This document shows positions 21,849 to 34,391 of a stretch of 64,000 nucleotides of DNA, piece by piece. This stretch comes from Apiosordaria backusii. Its lineage: Eukaryota > Ascomycota > Sordariomycetes > Sordariales > Lasiosphaeriaceae. Both the position numbers and the translations under genes were made by a program. Location: contig JAUKTV010000007.1 in assembly GCA_030549205.1 (NCBI GenBank), positions 1,736,001 to 1,800,000 of the forward strand. The letters run 5' to 3'. Positions within the stretch are counted from its first letter, which is position 1. Each line of letters opens with the position of its first letter. Under the pieces are notes generated by a model. It was not told the origin of the DNA and searched no databases. It saw nothing but the letters and a program-made list of their open reading frames with translations.

Positions 21849-22837
21849 TCAGTTCGCAGGAAGCCTCTCCACCACCGCAGCCATCTCCTCATCCGTGTAT
21901 ATTCTGAACCCGCGCTCCTTGGTGACGCTAGCAAGCTGAACATTCTTGGAGTCGAGCTTCTCCTCCATGACCTGCTTCAGCGTCTTGAGCACGAGGGTCT
22001 CGGCATCTTCGATACTCAGGGACTGTATCCATATCAGCAACTAGTTCTAACAGTAGTATTATATCAGAGAAGAACCAACCTTGTGATACTCGTTCTGCAA
22101 CTCGGCCTGAGCACCCTCACTCCCTGATCCAATCGCCTTGGCATCATACCGATAAAACGTCCCCGACGGCTCGGCATGATACAAACTCGGGCCGTCCTCG
22201 TCGTACCCCGCAATCAGCAAGGCGACGCCAAAAGGTCTGGACATGATGGACTCCTCGCCGTCGGCGGACTCGCCGAAGCGGAGGGCGAGGTCGCAGATGG
22301 CCTGGGTGCAGGACTCGACGCGGAGGTTCTCGTTGTAGTTGAAGGCGTGGGACTGGCACTCGACGCGGGCGTGCTCGACCATGGAGCGGGCGTCGGCTTG
22401 GAGGCCCGACATGGCGCAGCCGATGTGGCGGTCGATTTCGACGATTTTCTCGACGGAGGAGGTCTCGAGGAGAGAGGAGGTGACGCGCTTTTCGACGCCG
22501 AGGATGACGCCGGAGGAGGTGGAGATGCCGATGGCGGTGGAGCCGAGTTTGATGGCTTCGAGGGAGTATTCTACTTGGAAGAGGCGGCCTTCGGGGGAGA
22601 AGGTGCTGGGGGGGGGGGGGGTTAGATGGTGTTGGGCTGGGATGGAGGTGGAGGGGGGAGGGGATAGGGTTGGAATTTGATAGATAGGATTGATGAAGGG
22701 GGGAGGCTTACTTGATACCCCGATCTGTGAGAGAAAGTTAGTTACATGGTGTTCAATGTGTATGCGACGGGGGTGATATGCGGTGTTGACCGAGCTGATG
22801 GAGGGGACATACCGTATTCTGATCTTGCCATAAACAT
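21849..22837 (-). CDS. PUP2: 20S proteasome subunit alpha type-5
   Basis: Alpha-5 subunit of the outer ring of the 20S proteasome core, in cytosol and nucleus. Exons 22837-22813, 22724-22712, 22605-22080 and 22022-21849 give 245 aa, the usual size. The start MFMARSEYDRGINTFSPEGRL is the alpha-subunit signature region. Family features follow: FQVEYSLEAIKLGSTAIG, the RPFGVALLIAGYDEDGPSLY segment and GSGSEGAQAELQNEYHK. Exon 2 is only 13 nt (codons for D-R-G-I-N, partial at both ends). The acceptor of exon 3 is preceded by a run of 14 cytosines (plus-strand G-run 22608-22621) as its polypyrimidine tract. Divergent from GCP2. Confidence 0.96.
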
Positions 22838-23354
22838 CTTGGCGGTGTGGTGGGGGGTTTGGTTGTTATGTGTTTGGGTATCACTTGAGAGACAGCAGTA
22901 AGTAACAGCTCAAAAACACTGCGGGTATCGTCAATGTTGTCGTCGGGGTGGTTGAAGTTGGGGTCCAAGGTTGAGATAGTGGAGGGGTGAAGCTGTAATG
23001 GCAGCTCCAGGCACAGAGGTCTACGAAGCTCTCCACCCGCTGGCAGCCAGGCGACCAACGGGCGGACGACAGGCTTTCAGGCGAAGGAAGGCCCCTGTAA
23101 ATGTACCCAGGTACCTGAACGCAGCCTTGCCTGCCGCCCCACGCCTGTAATCCAAGGCTAGTCTTGATTGGGACAGCAAGAGCCGGCGCGTTGATCCATG
23201 GCCATGTCGCGTTTTTGGGCTGATGGAAGCTCCCGCGACTTGGCATTTAGTCAAGGTACCTATCAGATATCACTGATCCTCCACGACATCGAATTCATAT
23301 TTCCGAAATATCACCAAGTCCAATGCCGGCACCGGCAGCCACAGGACGAAAATA
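22838..23354. promoter_or_regulatory. Divergent promoter region, PUP2 (-) / GCP2 (+)
   Basis: 517 bp between two start codons. I do not find an obvious proteasome-associated control element (GGTGGCAAA type). No gene seen. Confidence 0.45.
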
Positions 23355-26300
23355 ATGTCGTCGGGCACCAGACCGCCGACATTTCAAGACAAGAGAAGCA
23401 GTGGCGTAGCGGCCACCGCCTCAGCTTCGTCCCGGCCCCGCATGCCTATCAATGACGGCGGAAGCTTCTCCCAGAGCCAGAGCCACGGCCATAGCCATAA
23501 ACCCTCTGCGAATACCAATGCCGATCCATTACCATCGCAAACCAACAACACTAGCTCCCGCTATGCTGAGTCCCGAAAGCGGTCCACCTCGGTCAACCCC
23601 CGTTCCACGAGCAGACATGTCGAGGAGCGCCGCACCGAGAAGGTGCAGGTGACGACGCGCGAGACGCTGATGACCCGGACGAGGAGTCCCGATCGCCGCG
23701 AGGGGGGCTTGAAGCAGCGTGCTGCTGAACCAAGGTCTAGGGATGTGCGACAGGATGCGCCACCCCAAGGTATGTTTGCTTGTCCGTCTACACCCCCCGT
23801 TCATACCCCGCCCCCCCTCTTTGAGGTGATGAAGACAACCTCCAAACAAAAGAGTCAAGGCAGTTGTTGTAGTCAAGGTCACGATGCTAAACAAGAGAAA
23901 AAAAGAGAAACCCGCCCCCCCACCATGGGAACCCGAAGCCACCCTCCTCCCCCACACGACGGCGCCCCTAGCATCCCGCATCTCGATCCCACCCCTCGCT
24001 TCCACCGCTCCCCAGGCCCTGCAACCAAAACCACTACACGACCTCTCCCTCGAGGCCCAGGAGGCCGTCATCATCGAGGACTTGTTATTTGTGTTTATGG
24101 GCTACGAGGGCCAGTATATACGTTTCGGAAAAGGATACAACCCCAACGAGGAGCGAGACAGGTTATCCGGTCCGACATGGCGCATTCTACCTGGGTTAGA
24201 CCCCAGCTTACAGGACCTCACCCAGTCCATGTTGCGCATGGCTACGCATTACACTGCTCTCGAAACATTTGTCGATGTACAATCCCGGGAAGAATTTGGG
24301 TCGGTGAATCACGCCTTATGCGCATCAATACGAAAGCTCCTGCAGGAGTATTTGGTCATGGTTGCTCAGCTGGAGACGCAGTTTTTGACGGATGATTCGT
24401 TTACACTGCATGTGCTAAATATACATGTGCTGCCTACGAGCCATGTGATGCACCAGGTGTATGGGCTTGCGCATGAGCTGCTGAAGAGGAATGCGTTGCT
24501 GGATGACGAGTCGGATGAGTCGAGCGATGGGGGGGATGATTACGACCATATCTTGGAGCAACTGAGGGAGGGCGGGGAGTTGGTGCCGGGGAACATGACG
24601 GGGAAGAAGATTACGAAGGGAGGGGTGGTGTTGGGGCTGATTACCAAGAGGTTGGAGTCTATGTCTGGTGATCCTGCCGCGAGGGCGCTGTTGACGACGT
24701 TGCTGAGGGATGCGAGTAAGCCGTATATGGCTATGTTGAATGAGTGGCTGCACCATGGAGGGATTAATGACCCACATTCAGAGTTTCTGATCAAGGAACA
24801 ACGGAGTATTAGGAGAGAAAGGTTGCAGCAGGATTACACTGATGAGTACTGGGAGCGGCGATATACGATCAGAGATCACGACGTGCCGCCCCAGCTGGAG
24901 GGTGTCAAGGATAAGGTGCTGCTGGCTGGAAAGTACTTGAATGTTGTCAGGGAGTGTGGTGGTGTCGATGTCAGTCTGCAAGTTAAGCACGTGCCGACCT
25001 CCTTCGACGACAACCGGTTTCTGGATAATGTCAACAATGCCTATGCTCATGCGAACGAATCGCTGATGCAGTTGCTTCTCACCACCCATGCACTACCAGC
25101 AAGGTTACAATCGCTCAAGCATTATTTCTTCCTCGACCCCTCGGATTACTTCTCTTACTTCCTCGAGCTTGGCGCGTCAGAACTGCGAAAACCCGTCAAG
25201 TCAGTCAACACGGGGAAACTTCAGTCTTTGCTCGACCTCGTCCTCCGCCAGCCAGGCAGCATAGTGTCTCTCGACCCGTTCAAAGAGGACGTCAAAGTGG
25301 AAATGAACGAGATCAACCTGACAAAGTCGCTTCATCGTGTGGTTAACATCACCGGGATAGAACAAGGTGAGGCGTTGCAGCCATTATCAAGTAACCAACC
25401 GGTCGAAAGCGACAAGACCGCCAACGGGTTCACGTCTTTACAGCTCGACTATGCGGTCCCTTTCCCTGTATCTCTGGTCGTCAGCAGGAAAACAGTATGG
25501 CGGTACCAAGCCCTTTTTCGGTATTTGCTCTCCCTGCGATATCTCGAATCACAGCTTTCCACCACCTGGCAAACCCACACCAGCGGGTTTGTCTGGTGCC
25601 ACCGGTCCTCGTCTCGTGTCCTTGAAATCTGGAAGAGGAGGGTATGGACCCTCCGAGCTCGCATGCTCGTCTTTGTCCAACAGTTGCTGTATTTCTGCAC
25701 AGCAGAAGTCATTGAACCAAACTGGCAGGCTTTGATGGCGAGGGTGAGGGAGAGGGAACAAAAGACGGAAACCACCACCGCCACTCACGAAGAGGGGGGT
25801 GAAGGTCAGAATGGCACAACAACTACAGTCCCAACTCCAACAACAACCACTTCTCCCAATTTGCATTACCCGCTGAAATCAACGCATATCCGACCGGGGT
25901 TGACGAGGACGGTGGATGAGCTGATGCAGGATCATGTTGATTTTCTGGATACGTGCTTGAAGGAGTGTATGCTCACCAACTCTAAGCTCCTCCGTGTAAG
26001 CCTCTCCCCCCATTTACCCGTCCCTCTATATCACTAACATTTTGTTTTTTGTCACGACACAGATCCACAGCAAGCTAACCCAAACCTGCACCGTCTTTGC
26101 GACGTACACCAACTGGCTCTCGCGCGAGCTGGAAAAGACCGACCCTGATTTGTCGGGTTTGCACAAGCCGGAGAATATGACGGAGGAGCAGTGGAGGCAT
26201 TTTCAGAGTATACGCTCCCATCAGAAACCTGCTTCAGCAGATCCCAACAGTTCCTTTGCGGATGGGGGGCCAGAGAAGGGGGGTCAGGGGGGGCAGGGGG

Positions 26301-26545
26301 AGAATAATAATAGGGAGGCGAAGATGGCGAGCCTGTTTGATTTGATACGGAAGTGGGAGGATAATTTTAGCAAGCACCTCCAGATCTTGCTCGACGCGCT
26401 GAATCATTACGCGGCTACTGAGACGGTGGTGCTTTTGAGTTTGTGCGCGCGGTTGAGTACGGCGAATGCGGGGAGTGAGTATGTTGGGCGGGGGGAGCAT
26501 GGGGGGTTGATGGGGGGGTTGATGGGGGGGTGGCTGGGGGGATAG
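23355..26545 (+). CDS. Gamma-tubulin complex component 2 (GCP2 / Spc97 family)
   Basis: Spindle-pole-body protein that with GCP3 binds gamma-tubulin to nucleate microtubules. Exons 23355-23769, 23906-25995 and 26063-26545 give 995 aa. The N-terminal 180 residues are Ser/Arg-rich and low-complexity. The GRIP1 part starts at about 195 with LEAQEAVIIEDLLFVFMGYEG, the conserved opening of the Spc97/Spc98 domain, followed by SVNHALCASIRKLLQEYL and LLRDASKPYMAMLNEWL. The GRIP2 part holds LKHYFFLDPSDYFSYFLELG, LDYAVPFPVSLVVSRKTVWRYQ and ELMQDHVDFLDTCLKECML. The acceptor of intron 1 was chosen by frame, the only AG that keeps phase. The end (GGLMGGLMGGWLGG) is a G-tract-encoded low-complexity tail. 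Convergent with the TBC gene. Confidence 0.94.
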
Positions 26546-27083
26546 GGGGAGGGGAGGGGGATGTTAGGATGGGTGGTGTATAATATCACATGTGTGTATG
26601 TGTGTGCGCGTGTGTGTGTGTTGATGGGGGTGCATGGGTGTGGTGATAAGAATGCAGGACGAGAGGGGTGAGAGAACAGGAAAATGTCGGAGCATGTTTG
26701 CAAGGGCTAGGCTAGTAAGGATAGTTTTTGGGAATCGTCAGTTGGTATTGACAGCTGGTGTGAGGGGGGTATGAATTCAAGAATATCGAAACAGGATATG
26801 GTATGTTGTTTCTGTGGTGCTGCGTCTCCCAAGCAAAGTTTGTTGTCTACTAACCTCGGGTCGATGCATATACCCAGATCGTTAAACCTCTACATGATTA
26901 AACTGTCTATCCTGCTTTTCTGGTCTACTCTCGGCTGTCTTTTTACCAAATCCTGTCAAACCTTTTCCCCTGTTGTTTGTTCCGAACGCCTATTGATGTT
27001 GACATTGAACTTCCATGCCTACAGGAGCAGCAGATTGCTATTCCATATTATAAGAAAAAAAATATATAAAAAAGACCATGGAT
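26546..27083. other. Convergent intergenic region, GCP2 / TBC GAP
   Basis: 538 bp. It starts G-rich and contains a (TG)n microsatellite at about 26590-26621. No gene seen. Confidence 0.6.
26590..26621. repeat. (TG)n microsatellite
   Basis: About 32 bp of imperfect TG/CG dinucleotides in the 3' flank of GCP2. Confidence 0.8.
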
Positions 27084-28525
27084 CTACCTCACCCACCACC
27101 TCCCCACCAAGCCCAAAATATACTCCAGCATTCCCCCCTTTTCCCCATAATGATACCCATGATACCCATACCCCGGTTGCCAAATATACCTCCTCAGCAC
27201 AACCCCCACCACCGCCACCACCACCGCAAACCCCACCCCCCTCACAACACCCCTATTCTTCCACACCACCCTCCTCAGATACTTCACCCTCTCCTTCCAC
27301 TCCAGCTCCTTTACCTGCCTCTCAAAAAATTCCCTCCCCTCCTCCACCGTCTGTTCATACACCCTACTACTCCCCCTTCCCGTCTTGAGCACCGACCACC
27401 TTCCTATCTCCCTCCTCCAGCTCCTCAGCCCCTCAGGCGGGAATTCTTTCTCTAACGCGACAGCAGAAGTGATCAGCCCTTCCAAGTCTAATGGCTGGGG
27501 GAGTTTAGACAGGACAGAATGCAGCATCTCTGGCTCGTCTTCTGGGATGCCGAGGAGTTCTCCGCGGCGGGAGCGGACGATGGCTGCGAAGAGGTAGAGG
27601 GAGAAGACGGGGTCTCGGGAGAGCAAGATATCGAATAGGCGGGTGATCTCGCCTAGGGTGGTGATGTCGTGGGCGTACATGGTTAGGGTTCCGCTTAGGG
27701 CGAAGAAGGGTTCGGTGGAGGATAAATGGTGCCAGAGCTCTGGGTCGGAGGAGCGGAGGATGTCTGGGAGGAGACGGAGCTGGGATATGGCGGGGTAGAG
27801 GTTGGGGAGCATGAAATCACGGATACGGAGGAGGGAGAGATGGGACAAGGCGGCGGGTTGGGAACTGGAGGGGAGGGTGAGGAGTAAAACTTGGCATATG
27901 TCGTGGTAGCCTTGGAAGTAGGAGAGGTAAGGGTGGTGGCGGAGGGTGCGGATGATTAGGGTGGAGAGGAGGGTTTTGGAGTGGGAGAGTTGGTTGTCGT
28001 TTTGGTCTACGTGGAGGGTTAGTTACTGGAGATGAAAGGGGGAGGGGGCAAGGGGGGGTTGGGGAGAGGGAGACCTACCGTTGGGGTAGTAAACAAAGGC
28101 TCGGTTGACGTCGAGTTGGACTTGGTCTTCATCTTTGTGGGGTGGGAGAGATCCCCAGGAGTCGTCTGCGTCTGAGTTGGGTTCTGATTTGGTATCGTCA
28201 CCTGGTGGCGGAAGGCCCAATAGTACCAGCCCTGTGAAGGAAAACATGTGAGACAAGGAATACGGCAAAAAGACATCGGATAAGGGCACTTACATGCTTG
28301 CTGGCGGATACTGTCTGTCAGGAATCCTCCTGGTGACTCGGCAAGGGCCCTCAAGGCGGCATAGTCCCTCATCTTGCATGCCTCTAGGATGGTTCTTTTC
28401 TTTTGCTCGGCTGCTTCATCCTTGTGATTGGTAGTCTTTTCATCAAGGGTGTCATCCTCATGAATGACCTTTTCGTTGACATCGACCATGTCGGTCTCAG
28501 TCTCTACAGCTAGCATTTGGTCCAT
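27084..28525 (-). CDS. TBC-domain Rab GTPase-activating protein (TBC1D20/Gyp8-like)
   Basis: Membrane-anchored Rab-GAP; relatives act on Rab1/Ypt1 at the ER-Golgi interface. Exons 28525-28294, 28231-28079 and 28006-27084 give 435 aa. An acidic N-terminus precedes the TBC domain. Two catalytic fingers are visible: the Arg finger in VQLDVNRAFVYYPN and the Gln finger in YFQGYHDICQVLL. The domain continues with LLRIRDFMLPNL and LFDILLSRDPVFSLYLFAAIV. Near the C-terminus, residues about 384-400 (GVGFAVVVAVVGVVL) form a single membrane span, followed by an aromatic/Gly tail. That tail anchor is typical of TBC1D20 and S. cerevisiae Gyp8. The splice sites restore the motif runs (NG/DQNDNQ). Confidence 0.9.
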
Positions 28526-30440
28526 GTCCTTCTAAGCTCTTTTCTCTTAGCTCACAAACGTCTTGGTATGCATTAGTTGATTGTTGTGAGTCTCGGATCC
28601 GAAGCGTGAGGTTCGATATACGAATGTGAGTGTCGGGACGATGGTGGGCAAGGCGAGTCTGGCCTGAAACGTGAGAGAATGCCTAATCAGGGATGGTGGT
28701 ACCGCAGAGATGGCGAGCTGAGGGATGAGGCTGCGAGAAATCACCTAGTCCCTGCCGCGTGTCTTGCTGTTCGGTTTTAGTGTCCAGTGTTACGATCCGT
28801 CTTGTCCAATTTGATGCTTCGTATCCGTGAAGGTCAGAGCCCTCGCAGCTTCAGGCTTGTGAATGAGTGAGTGAGTGGTTGTCACACGCAGGGATACATG
28901 GACAGGGGTGTTGAATACACTCCAATCCCTGAAAGTTCGCTAGCGCGGAGCCGCCCCACAAAAAGAATCTACCTTCCCTCAACAACCATCATTTTTTTCG
29001 AGAAAAAAAAGGTCTTATTGAGCTCGAGATCCTTAATGCTACTATTTTATCCAATTTTCTGCTTCGTTGTAGCTTTTCTAAGGGAAATTCCATGGGGGTT
29101 TGAATCTGTTGGTCCGAGCGCCCGAGCTAACAAACTTTCAAGTCTTAGACTGTAGGTAGGCCAGCAAATGCCCCGTGCTTTCCATGCCAGGTCCATTTTA
29201 GCGCTGAAGTTTAGGATTCGTCCCCGCCCGGGCGGTGACGTAAGAGCGATCGGGCCTAAAATCGACGTCCTCCCCGCGCTGTGAACGATGGACCCCCACT
29301 ACCTGAGGTATCTTAGCCACTGCTATAAGTGATGGGACTTTGAATGCGATCCCAAACTTTGCGAGAAGATGGCTCCCTGAATAGGCAAGAGGCTGATACG
29401 ACTTACTCGGCCCATCATTGTCGCGAGAGGCGTCCATTGTATAAAGTATGTCTCGTTGGTTGTCCTCTGCCAAGAAATGTCGGTGTCCCAAGTGGTCTGA
29501 GGTCTTTGATAGAATATGATATGTCAGTTGTGCTGCTTTTGTTCGGCACGGTAGGGGGTTTGATGAGACATTCGACGAGTCCACAAGTGAGACCAAAGGG
29601 CGGACTCGAGGCCGAATGACCACGAATCACAGTCAAAGGATCCATTTCCGACAGCAATAGTTTCCTGTACTTTTTTTAAAAAAAAAAAAAAAAAGGTCTG
29701 CAGGGCCTAGAAGAAGCCAAAATGCATAGCTGTGCTGAAATACGCAGGATGCAGATAGCTTCGCAAGGACAAGGCGGTAGGTGAGGGGTCATGGCTCCTC
29801 CCAAGAAAAACTGTCCCATCCCAAAAACGAAAGCTGCAAAGTAGGATTGTCATATTCTGCGTCATGTGCTTCGCCGTGAAAAAGCATTGAAAAACTCTTC
29901 ATTACGGTGCAAGATGTGTGTATTGGTTGCGGGTATGAGGTAAGGTGTCTATCGAGTGGTGGATGGCTTTTGATCGATTTGGCCGTGCTGCCCCACGCGA
30001 GCACATCGACCTCTGACCTTCACCTGCACATCACACACCACACACCACTGCTCTCTCGGTTGTTGGGTCAGAAAACTCTTCACGACAAGATACTACCGAT
30101 CTTACCGCCCTAGAAAGCTGACCTCTAGGGGGTGTTGCGTGCAGCCCCTGCTGACAACACGGCAGACCGAAAGACGGGAAAACGACCTACATTACCTGCA
30201 GCGTCGCTCATCTTTATGGGATCATGCTTCTTTCCTCGACTGTGATAGGCTCTGGTACCCTAGCCGTATGCACAAGGAGTCTCCGCGCCTTCCCCTGATT
30301 CGGTGATTGCCATCTTTGGGGTGGGAGCCTTTTTCATCCCGGGTTCAATTCGAGCACTTAAAGGCCCAGCGTGATCCCACCGAATCCCGCCTTATACGCG
30401 AGCAGCATCACCAGTGCTTTTTCCACATTCTTACACCCCG
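28526..30440. other. Divergent intergenic region, TBC GAP (-) / Mms1-like (+)
   Basis: 1.9 kb with no convincing gene. It holds a T7A17 homopolymer junction at 29671-29694 and a half-CRE TGACGTAA near 29236. The Mms1-like leader is expected at its right end. Confidence 0.5.
29671..29694. repeat. T7A17 homopolymer tract
   Basis: A T-run joined directly to a 17-base A-run. Poly(dA:dT) tracts exclude nucleosomes in fungal promoters, and this one lies in a divergent upstream region; a retroposed poly(A) tail is an alternative but no source copy is visible. Confidence 0.6.
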
Positions 30441-33400
30441 ATGGCTTTCCAGACAAACGTCCTCAGAGACGGGGAGTGGGTGACGGAAACCATCAGTGTG
30501 CAGTCAATTCTCAGAAGTCAACAAGTCGACGCCGCCCCCCAGCAGCAGGTAGTCAAAGCACCACGGTGCGGCCTACTCACTCGGACTATTGCGGAAAGCC
30601 CACTTACACACTCCATTTTACCCGTCAGGATACGGTCATCACACCACAACGATGTTGCCTTTATCGGGGACCACTTCGTCCAAATTCGCGAGCTACGGAG
30701 AGATGGACACCTCAAAGACATCATCAAAAAGATCAACTTCGGGTCTCGGATAAAAAATGCCTGTGTCGTTGGCAAGTTTGATATTAAAACCGTCGAGGGA
30801 CAGGATGCTACTTCTTCTCAACCTCCCATCAAAGTCGAGGATCACCATGCCGACCAATTTGGCTTCTCTCCGAGGCTTCCCCCTCAGATGTTGATGTTGG
30901 CCCTGGAGAGCGGCGATAGCGTCTTCATGTTTGTTCGTCCAGGTCTAGACGGCAAGCCAGAGTTCGTCACCACTCGCTTCGTGAGCCCAACACAACGGCT
31001 TGCCCCCCCAACCTTTCACCTTGCCGTCGACCCCAGCTCACGCTACATGGCTTTGGCCTATGCCAAGGACTTCTTCGTGGTGTATGAGCTCGAGTCAAGA
31101 GACCGTCTGGAGGAGAAGTACGCGAACGGCGAGCCTTTGCAGGCCCCAGTCAGGTCCTTTCGATTGCGAAGCGTAAACGGAGTTATTCAACAAATCACGT
31201 TCCTGTATCCACGGCCGGGTGACGAAAACCACATCATCCTGTTGCTTGTGGTGGTCAGACACAGGAAATCCCGCATGGTCATCTACGAATGGAAGCTGGG
31301 AGACGACCTGAAAATGGTCTTTGCCGAGGACAAGCAAGGGCACCGAATGCCCGTGGAGGACCAGATGCCCCTACTTCTCATTCCTCTGACTGTTCAGTCG
31401 GCCTTTATAGTCATCTCCCCTGACCACATCGCGGTTTGCACCGAGTGCTTACATGGGCCACCCAACTATGAGACCATCACGATGTCATCTCCTCCACCAA
31501 CAGTCACTCACCACGGCCTTGACTCACCACTATGGACAGCATGGACACGACCTTTCCGACTCGCTTCCTACTTTGAATCACGAGACTGCATCTTCCTTGC
31601 CCGTGAAGACGGCGTTGTCGTGTACTTCGAGGCCGATGAGGACAGCACCGTGGAGCGCGTCACACATATGGACACGCTCAATTGCAACATCTCGAAGGCC
31701 TTTGCTTGCGTTTTCGATAGGTACGGAGACGTACTCATCTTGGGCAGCGAATCGGGTCCAGGAGGCGTCCACAAGATCTGTCCGCGAGTTCCTTTCAAGT
31801 TCCTCGAAGCTTTGCCAAATTGGTCACCCGCGGTGGATTTTGCCTCTACAGATCAGTATTCTGAGTGGCACCGGGACGCCGAAAAACAGGGCAGATCCCC
31901 CCAAGGCCCGCTGCTTCTGAGACCAGACAGACTCTTTGCGACATGTGAAAGCGGGCGGAAGGGATCCATCACCGAGTACAGATACGGCATGAAAGCCAAT
32001 ATTGCGTTCGACGTTGCTTATGAAGCTGGAATCAAACAAGCCTGGTTAATTCCCACCGAGGACGGCTTTCAGGTTATCATGTCCATGCCAGATGCCACAT
32101 CAATCCTGCGGCTCCCCTCGGATTTCAGCGGGGCTGAGCTCCTCAAAGCCAACCACACCCCCTATGAACTGGGGAGTTCAACGCTGGCATTTGCTCATTC
32201 TGGGCAGTTCACCGCTCAGATCACCACACAAGGAGTTGTGCTCAGGTTGCACCCAGATTCCCGGGTTTATTGGTATGATGACTTTCCTGAGCTTTCGGGG
32301 CGTTCGATATCTGATGCGTGCATCATGGACGATTGCATTGCTGTTTCAGCCCACAATGATAACAACAATGTATTCGAAGTCCATGTATTCAAGCTGGAGC
32401 AGCCTCACCTTGGTCTTGGGCATGTCAGGACGATTGAGGTCAATGGCGAAGTAACCAGTCTCGCTTTGACCAAGGACTTTACCTTGCTGGTTGGCACATC
32501 GGATGAATCTGGGCCGGCACTATTGCAATGTTCATTGCAACAGGCGACCAACAACGTGGAGATCCTATCCATTCCCGGAGGTAAGTGGCCGCCCAACCTT
32601 GGATGCTCTGGTCGGCTTGATACCTAACTGCCAATAGCTTTGACCGAACACACCAGCATCGAAGATGCTTCCTCAATCGAAGCTATCGGAAGCATCGTCT
32701 CTCTCGGCACCACCGTCTTTCTCGGCACGCGAAGCGGAGAAGTCATCAGCCTGGCAAACCACGCCGGCTCCATGGTTGCCAGCTATGATAAATTCGGAAT
32801 CACGGCCGCCAGGCTAAGCTGCACACACGTCACGGGAAACCCGGATCCTGTTCTCCTACTTTCTTGCGACAACAACCTCATCCACCTCAGCGTTGACACC
32901 CACCCCCGATATCCCACCCGCAACATATTCAAAAACAAAAGCCGAGTCTTCCCTGTCGACCCAAGCAACCTAGGGGCAATGGCACCACCAATCCAATACG
33001 CCTCGGCCGTCGACCTGCCCTCGGAAGAAGGCATAGCCCAAGTCCTAGTGATCTCCAACGAAACGATTCTCCTGATTGAACTCCACCAAACTCCAAGCTG
33101 CGTACCGAGGAGCATCCCCCTCACAGGAACCCCAAAGAAACTAATCTACTCCAACACGCTCAACTGCCTCATCGCAGCAGTCAAGCACAACGGCACGGAA
33201 AACCTGGCATTCATCAACCCCAACACTGGCGACTGTTTGGGGCTTGCAACGGACAGGGACGACAAGACGGTGGGATACATCTCGGGGCTGGGCAAACCGG
33301 GCGACCGCATCTTGGCCCTGACGGAGTGGAAGTACTACCAGCACGGCAGGATGTACCACTACATCCTCGTCGCCACCTCGGGCGGCAGACTACTGGTCGT

Positions 33401-34391
33401 CTCCACCAAGAGGAACAAGGACACAGGTAAAATACATTACTGGACCAGGTGGAAGAAGGAGTATGAGCGGAAGGTGTGTGCTGTCTTGGGGTACGAAGAC
33501 GGGCTGGTGATGTGTGTTGGGACCACGATCAGGTGGGAGGTGATTGACGAGGTGGATAAGAGGCTGACGCATTTGAAGTCGTTTGAGCTGGATAGCCCGG
33601 CGACGAGTTTGAGGATTACCAATGGGAAACTGGTGGTGTTGACCGTGAAGGATTCGTTGCTGGTGTTGGAGCATGCTAGTGGGGAAGAGGAGGGAGGGAG
33701 CGCGACGGCGGGGGCAACGGTGGGGCTGTGTAATGCTGACCCGACGAGACGGAATGGCGTGCACATGCTTGAGATGGCTGGGACTGATGTGGATGATGCG
33801 GAGGGGGGGATCACGCTGGTGAGTGATATGGAGTGCGGGGTGGGGGGGTTGTGGGTGCCGTGGAGGCAATCGGATAGGGAGTGTGATGTTGTTTTTGAGG
33901 CGGAGCTGTCGGCGAGTGTGAGGAAGTTTCAGCGGGGGAGGACGAGGCCGGTGTGGGAGCAGGGAAATCATGAGCCGAAATGGGGACGGTTGGTGAGTAC
34001 GTGGGATGATGCGGAGATATTGGGGATCTCGCTCGATGGAGCGATGTATCACTTTACGGGGTTGGAGGTGAAGACGTGGAGGTGGATGAGGTTTGTGCAG
34101 AATCTGGTGATGAGGGATGAGAGGTTGAGTCCCTTTACCAGTCAGTATCAAGGAGGGAATGAGGATCTGGAGCCGAGGATGGATGGGGGGTTGGAGATGC
34201 AGGTTGATGGGGATTTGTTGATGAGGCTTGTGGAGGAGGGAGGGAGGGGTTTGGAGAGGTTGGTGAGGGAGCATGAGGGGAGGTTTATGGAGTTGTTGAG
34301 CGAGGTTGATGATTCGGCTGGAGGGGATAGGGAGAAGGCTTTTGGGCTGGCTTATGAGATTCTGGATTATTATCTGAGACCGGTGATGTGA
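30441..34391 (+). CDS. Mms1_N / CPSF-A (DDB1-like) family protein
   Basis: Large beta-propeller-type protein of the DDB1/Mms1/CPSF160/SF3B3 superfamily. Exons 30441-32580 and 32638-34391 give 1,297 aa. The N-terminal half matches the Mms1_N style: PRCGLLTRTIAESPLTHSIL, NDVAFIGDHFVQIREL, RLAPPTFHLAVDPSSRYMAL, then repeated short beta-strand blocks. The C-terminal half continues with similar blocks and ends in a helical segment (LAYEILDYYLRPVM). I see no zinc finger or other added domain. Yeast Mms1 is a Rtt101 cullin adaptor in replication-linked repair, while other members work in splicing or 3' processing, so the role here is not fixed. The last 1 kb is strongly G-rich on the coding strand. 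ATG 30441 is the likely start. Confidence 0.8.

Noticed and set aside
33390..34274. 294-codon frame on the minus strand
   Set aside because: His/Pro/Arg-rich shadow of the G-rich end of the Mms1-like gene.
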